Assembly: GCA_045598045.1 (NCBI GenBank)
Contig: JAZLLG010000044.1
Location: forward strand, 1-64,000
Direction: 5' to 3'
Length of the DNA: 64,000 bases
Origin: RGIG3528 sp045598045
GTDB lineage: Bacteria; Bacillota; Clostridia; Lachnospirales; Lachnospiraceae
Shown: in pieces, positions 61,491 through 64,000 of the stretch
How positions within the stretch are numbered: the stretch's first letter is position 1
How the letters are laid out: the number at the start of each line of letters is the position of its first letter
The notes under the pieces: model-generated
The model's database searches: none
What the model was told of the DNA's origin: nothing
What the model saw: the letters and a program-made list of their open reading frames with translations, nothing else
Position numbers and translations under genes: made by a program

Positions 61491-61511
61491 ATTTTCACCC
61501 TATCCGATACT

Positions 61512-62975
61512 TTAAAACTGAAGACAAGCCATATCGATAAGCTTCTGCTTCTCGTTTAATGACTGGTCGGAAATTACTTTTCCGAGAAGGAACTCAAGCA
61601 TCTCACCAATACCTTCACCTTGTGGGAATCCGGCATCAATGAGGTCCTTTCCGTTGACTGCAAGCTGCTTAACGCTCACGCAGTCGCCTCTTTCCATGAT
61701 GGCGTCGTATGTTTCTCTTGCTTTTTTTATTCGCTCAACTGTTTTGGCGGAAGAAACATTTATCTCCCCAACCGAAACAAAACCGTCCGCAAACGCCCTG
61801 CTCTTCTGAAGTTCATAAAGGAGCGCGCATGTATCGGGACCAAGCTTTCTTATCTGCTGGCGAATTGCAACGTCATTAATGATAACCGGCTTTTGATTAT
61901 GTGCATCACAAAGCGCGGTGACCATATCTCTCGTCTCATTGTCAAACTTAAGACGCATCATAACATTTCTTACACTGTCATGCTTCTTGTCAGCCACTGC
62001 CTTATGCATCGAAGTAAGATCAATGGCTTCGTACTTATCTTCCGGCTTTTCGCCGTGTTCAACGGTATAGCTTGCCATGTTTTCGGCGAAAATGTCCGTA
62101 TCCGTATATTCTGAAAGAAGCGCAGCCCATTTAAGAATCTGAATTTCTTTAGCGGAATACACTCTGTCAGCAAAAGCCTCGTTTCCTGCAAGAGAGACGG
62201 CCTTAACGGCACGCATACCGGACATTGCCTTGCCCGTTTTGACTCCCTTAATGCCTTGAGCATCCATTCCACCCTGAACAATAGCATCAAACTCAGGGAG
62301 TACAACCTTCGTTACACCGGCTTCACGTGCGTCAAAGAGCCTGTCGGGATTCTTTGAAAGAAGGAGCTTATTCAGCTCAACCCTGATGCGTTCGGCACTG
62401 ACCTTTTGAAGGTTGGCAGCCCTTTCGGAAGCAGCTTTCAAAGTCTTCTCTTCAATGCTGAAACCAAGCTGTGCCGAAAAGCGGAAAGCACGGAGTATGC
62501 GTAGTGCATCCTCGTCAAACCGCTCGCTTGCTTCGCCGACACAACGGATGATTTTATTATTAAGGTCATCCATTCCGCCAAAGAGATCGATAATGCCCTC
62601 TGTTTCATTGTAGGCCATGGCATTGATGGTGAAATCCCTGCGGAGAAGATCCTCGGAAAGCTTCGTGGTGAACGTTACTTCCTTCGGATGTCTGCAATCT
62701 TCATATTCACCGTCTATGCGATACGTTGTTACTTCATAGCCGACATGGTCAAGCATAACCGTGACCGTACCGTGCTGAATGCCGGTGTCTATTGTATTTG
62801 AGAAGAGCTCCTTGACCTGTTCGGGCTTTGCCGATGTGGTGATATCCCAGTCATCGGGCTCTCTTTCAAGAAGAGCATCTCTCACGCATCCGCCCACCGC
62901 ATAGGCTTCATAGCCTTTTGAGGTAAGCGCATCTATTATTTTTTTAACATTTTTTGGTAGCTTAATCGCAATCAT
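61512..62975 (-). CDS. cca: CCA-adding tRNA nucleotidyltransferase
   Basis: Enzyme of 487 aa of the class II poly(A) polymerase family that builds or repairs the tRNA 3' CCA end. N-terminal AYAVGGCVRDALL with the GG and the DWDITTSA acidic pair, RRDFTINAMAY, and RFDEDALRILRAFRFSAQLGF form the nucleotidyltransferase and neck. The C-terminal part is helical. Longer than the 400-aa bacterial standard because of the extended C-terminal domain also seen in other Clostridia. It is 21 bases after proS. Confidence 0.94.
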   Translation of the reverse strand: MIAIKLPKNVKKIIDALTSKGYEAYAVGGCVRDALLEREPDDWDITTSAKPEQVKELFSNTIDTGIQHGTVTVMLDHVGYEVTTYRIDGEYEDCRHPKEVTFTTKLSEDLLRRDFTINAMAYNETEGIIDLFGGMDDLNNKIIRCVGEASERFDEDALRILRAFRFSAQLGFSIEEKTLKAASERAANLQKVSAERIRVELNKLLLSKNPDRLFDAREAGVTKVVLPEFDAIVQGGMDAQGIKGVKTGKAMSGMRAVKAVSLAGNEAFADRVYSAKEIQILKWAALLSEYTDTDIFAENMASYTVEHGEKPEDKYEAIDLTSMHKAVADKKHDSVRNVMMRLKFDNETRDMVTALCDAHNQKPVIINDVAIRQQIRKLGPDTCALLYELQKSRAFADGFVSVGEINVSSAKTVERIKKARETYDAIMERGDCVSVKQLAVNGKDLIDAGFPQGEGIGEMLEFLLGKVISDQSLNEKQKLIDMACLQF

Positions 62976-62996
62976 TACATTTCCCGATTCGATTTA

Positions 62997-64000
62997 TTAA
63001 TATGCTTTGCCCCAGTAAACGAGCTTCTTTGCGGGCTTTCCGCAGCATACGCATGTATCTGCAATGTGCTCCTGATCATTAAACGGCATACAACGCGAAG
63101 TTACTGCAAAGTCCTCTTTAATCTTTACTTCACAAGCTTCGTCCTCACACCACATGGCACGGATAAAGCCGGGCTTATTATCAGCGATGTCTTTGAGCTC
63201 GTCATAGTTATGAGCATCCCAGATATGAGCATCTCTGTGAGCTTTTGCTCTTTCGAACATATCCTTCTGGATAGTCTCAAGAAGCTCTGCAACCTTTGTT
63301 TCAACGTCAGCAAGAGCGCACTCAATCTTTTCTCTTGTATCACGTCTTACAAGTACACACTTGCCGGCTTCGATGTCCTTAGGACCGATTTCAACACGAA
63401 CAGGGATACCTCTCATCTCACAGTCAGAGAACTTCCAGCCGGGGCTCTTGTCGGAGGAATCAATCTTTGTGCGTGCTACGCGGCCAAGTCTTCCGCAAAT
63501 CTCATTTGCCTTTTCAAGGACGCCTTCCTTCTTCTGCTGGATGGGAATAACCATAACCTGTGTGGGAGCAACCTTCGGAGGAAGAACAAGACCTTCATTG
63601 TCACCATGTACCATGATGATGGCGCCGATAAGTCGTGTTGTCATACCCCAGGATGTCTGATAAGCGTACTGAAGGTGATTTTCGTTATCCGTATACTGAA
63701 TATCAAAAGCCTTTGCAAAACCATTACCGAAATTATGGCTTGTTCCTGACTGAAGTGCCTTGCCGTCGTGCATAAGTGCTTCGATGGTGTATGTAGCTTC
63801 CGCACCTGCAAATTTTTCTTTTTCGGTCTTCTGACCACGTACAACCGGCATTGCAAGGAAATCTTCACAGAAATCAGCGTAAAGATTTAACATCTGAATT
63901 GTGCGTTCTTCGGCTTCCTTTGCTGTAGCATGAATGGTGTGGCCTTCCTGCCATAAGAACTCACGTGAACGAAGGAACGGTCTTGTTTCCTTCTCCCAAC
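62997..64000 (-). CDS. proS: Prolyl-tRNA synthetase, C-terminal part (5' end outside the window)
   Basis: The gene is cut by the right edge; the reading frame is open to base 64000 and 334 codons are seen. It carries the class II motif 2 region TRPFLRSREFLWQEGHT, motif 3-like HGDNEGLVLPP, an anticodon-binding domain (VRVEIGPKDIEAGKCVLVRR) and a C-terminal cysteine-bearing zinc-like end (CVCCGKPAKKLVYWGKAY). This is the archaeal/eukaryotic-like form without the INS editing domain. The ATG at 63893 is internal, not the start. cca follows 21 bases later. Confidence 0.95.
   Translation of the reverse strand, partial: WEKETRPFLRSREFLWQEGHTIHATAKEAEERTIQMLNLYADFCEDFLAMPVVRGQKTEKEKFAGAEATYTIEALMHDGKALQSGTSHNFGNGFAKAFDIQYTDNENHLQYAYQTSWGMTTRLIGAIIMVHGDNEGLVLPPKVAPTQVMVIPIQQKKEGVLEKANEICGRLGRVARTKIDSSDKSPGWKFSDCEMRGIPVRVEIGPKDIEAGKCVLVRRDTREKIECALADVETKVAELLETIQKDMFERAKAHRDAHIWDAHNYDELKDIADNKPGFIRAMWCEDEACEVKIKEDFAVTSRCMPFNDQEHIADTCVCCGKPAKKLVYWGKAY

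Noticed and set aside
1..64000. CRISPR arrays, tRNA genes, rRNA, prophage or complete insertion sequences
   Set aside because: I saw no regularly spaced repeats, no tRNA T-arm consensus outside coding genes, and no transposase or integrase frame.

Overview
The window looks like a chromosomal segment of an anaerobic Gram-positive Clostridia member, most likely Lachnospiraceae. Supporting signs are a single-polypeptide pyruvate:ferredoxin oxidoreductase, a CdaA/CdaR pair, a TGS-domain nucleoside kinase, QueH, a short ProRS without an editing insert, strong AGGAGG ribosome binding sites and clean sigma-A promoters. No species can be named from the sequence alone. All but three genes (1185-2276, 2392-3390, 28995-30332) lie on the minus strand.

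Layout in coordinate order: (1) 51-7081 holds an MTA/SAH nucleosidase with a long, apparently structured leader, an orphan PTS EIIC-like membrane protein, a flavodoxin-SCP2 fusion and pyruvate:ferredoxin oxidoreductase. (2) 7219-23586 is one collinear, minus-strand surface-polysaccharide cluster. It contains two polymerase/ligase-type membrane proteins, a membrane-bound FlaA1/CapD dehydratase, a chain-length protein with a degenerate kinase-like tail, a priming sugar transferase, an SDR epimerase, three glycosyltransferases, a Wzx flippase, two kinase-like enzymes (one fused to a nucleotidyltransferase) and an exported protein of unknown function. The left half (about 7.2-17.6 kb) is visibly more AT-rich than the right half, as expected for an exchangeable serotype-specific block. 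(3) 23587-30332 is an accessory island: a secreted Ig-like (BIG2) surface protein flanked by two AAA_14/DUF4143 ATPases. It has repeat-bearing promoters and a 120-nt three-lobed inverted repeat. (4) 30363-45520 is housekeeping DNA: thrC, a SleB-type hydrolase, then a long gene string (sugar transferase, clpX, hisC, queH, dgt, dnaG, rpoD, trmK, nucleoside kinase, rnpB, AP2-like protein). The RNase P RNA is squeezed between two protein genes. (5) 45651-52597 is envelope DNA: HtrA, a TagGH-type polysaccharide ABC exporter, and the c-di-AMP operon cdaA-cdaR headed by two unknown membrane proteins. (6) 52740-64000 carries a uracil/xanthine permease with a leader attenuator, asnA, hflK-hflC, a HAD phosphatase, phosphoglucomutase, a PEGA protein, cca and the 3' part of proS, which runs off the right edge.

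The polysaccharide genes form a Wzx/Wzy-type pathway. A lipid-linked sugar is made by the priming transferase, extended by the GT4 and GT2 enzymes, flipped by Wzx and polymerised outside. Phosphoglucomutase, the second sugar transferase and the ABC exporter could serve this or a separate glycan. The least explained elements are the kinase/nucleotidyltransferase/exported-protein trio at the end of that operon, the two-ATPase/surface-protein island with its cruciform, the mtnN leader, and the two membrane proteins co-transcribed with cdaA.
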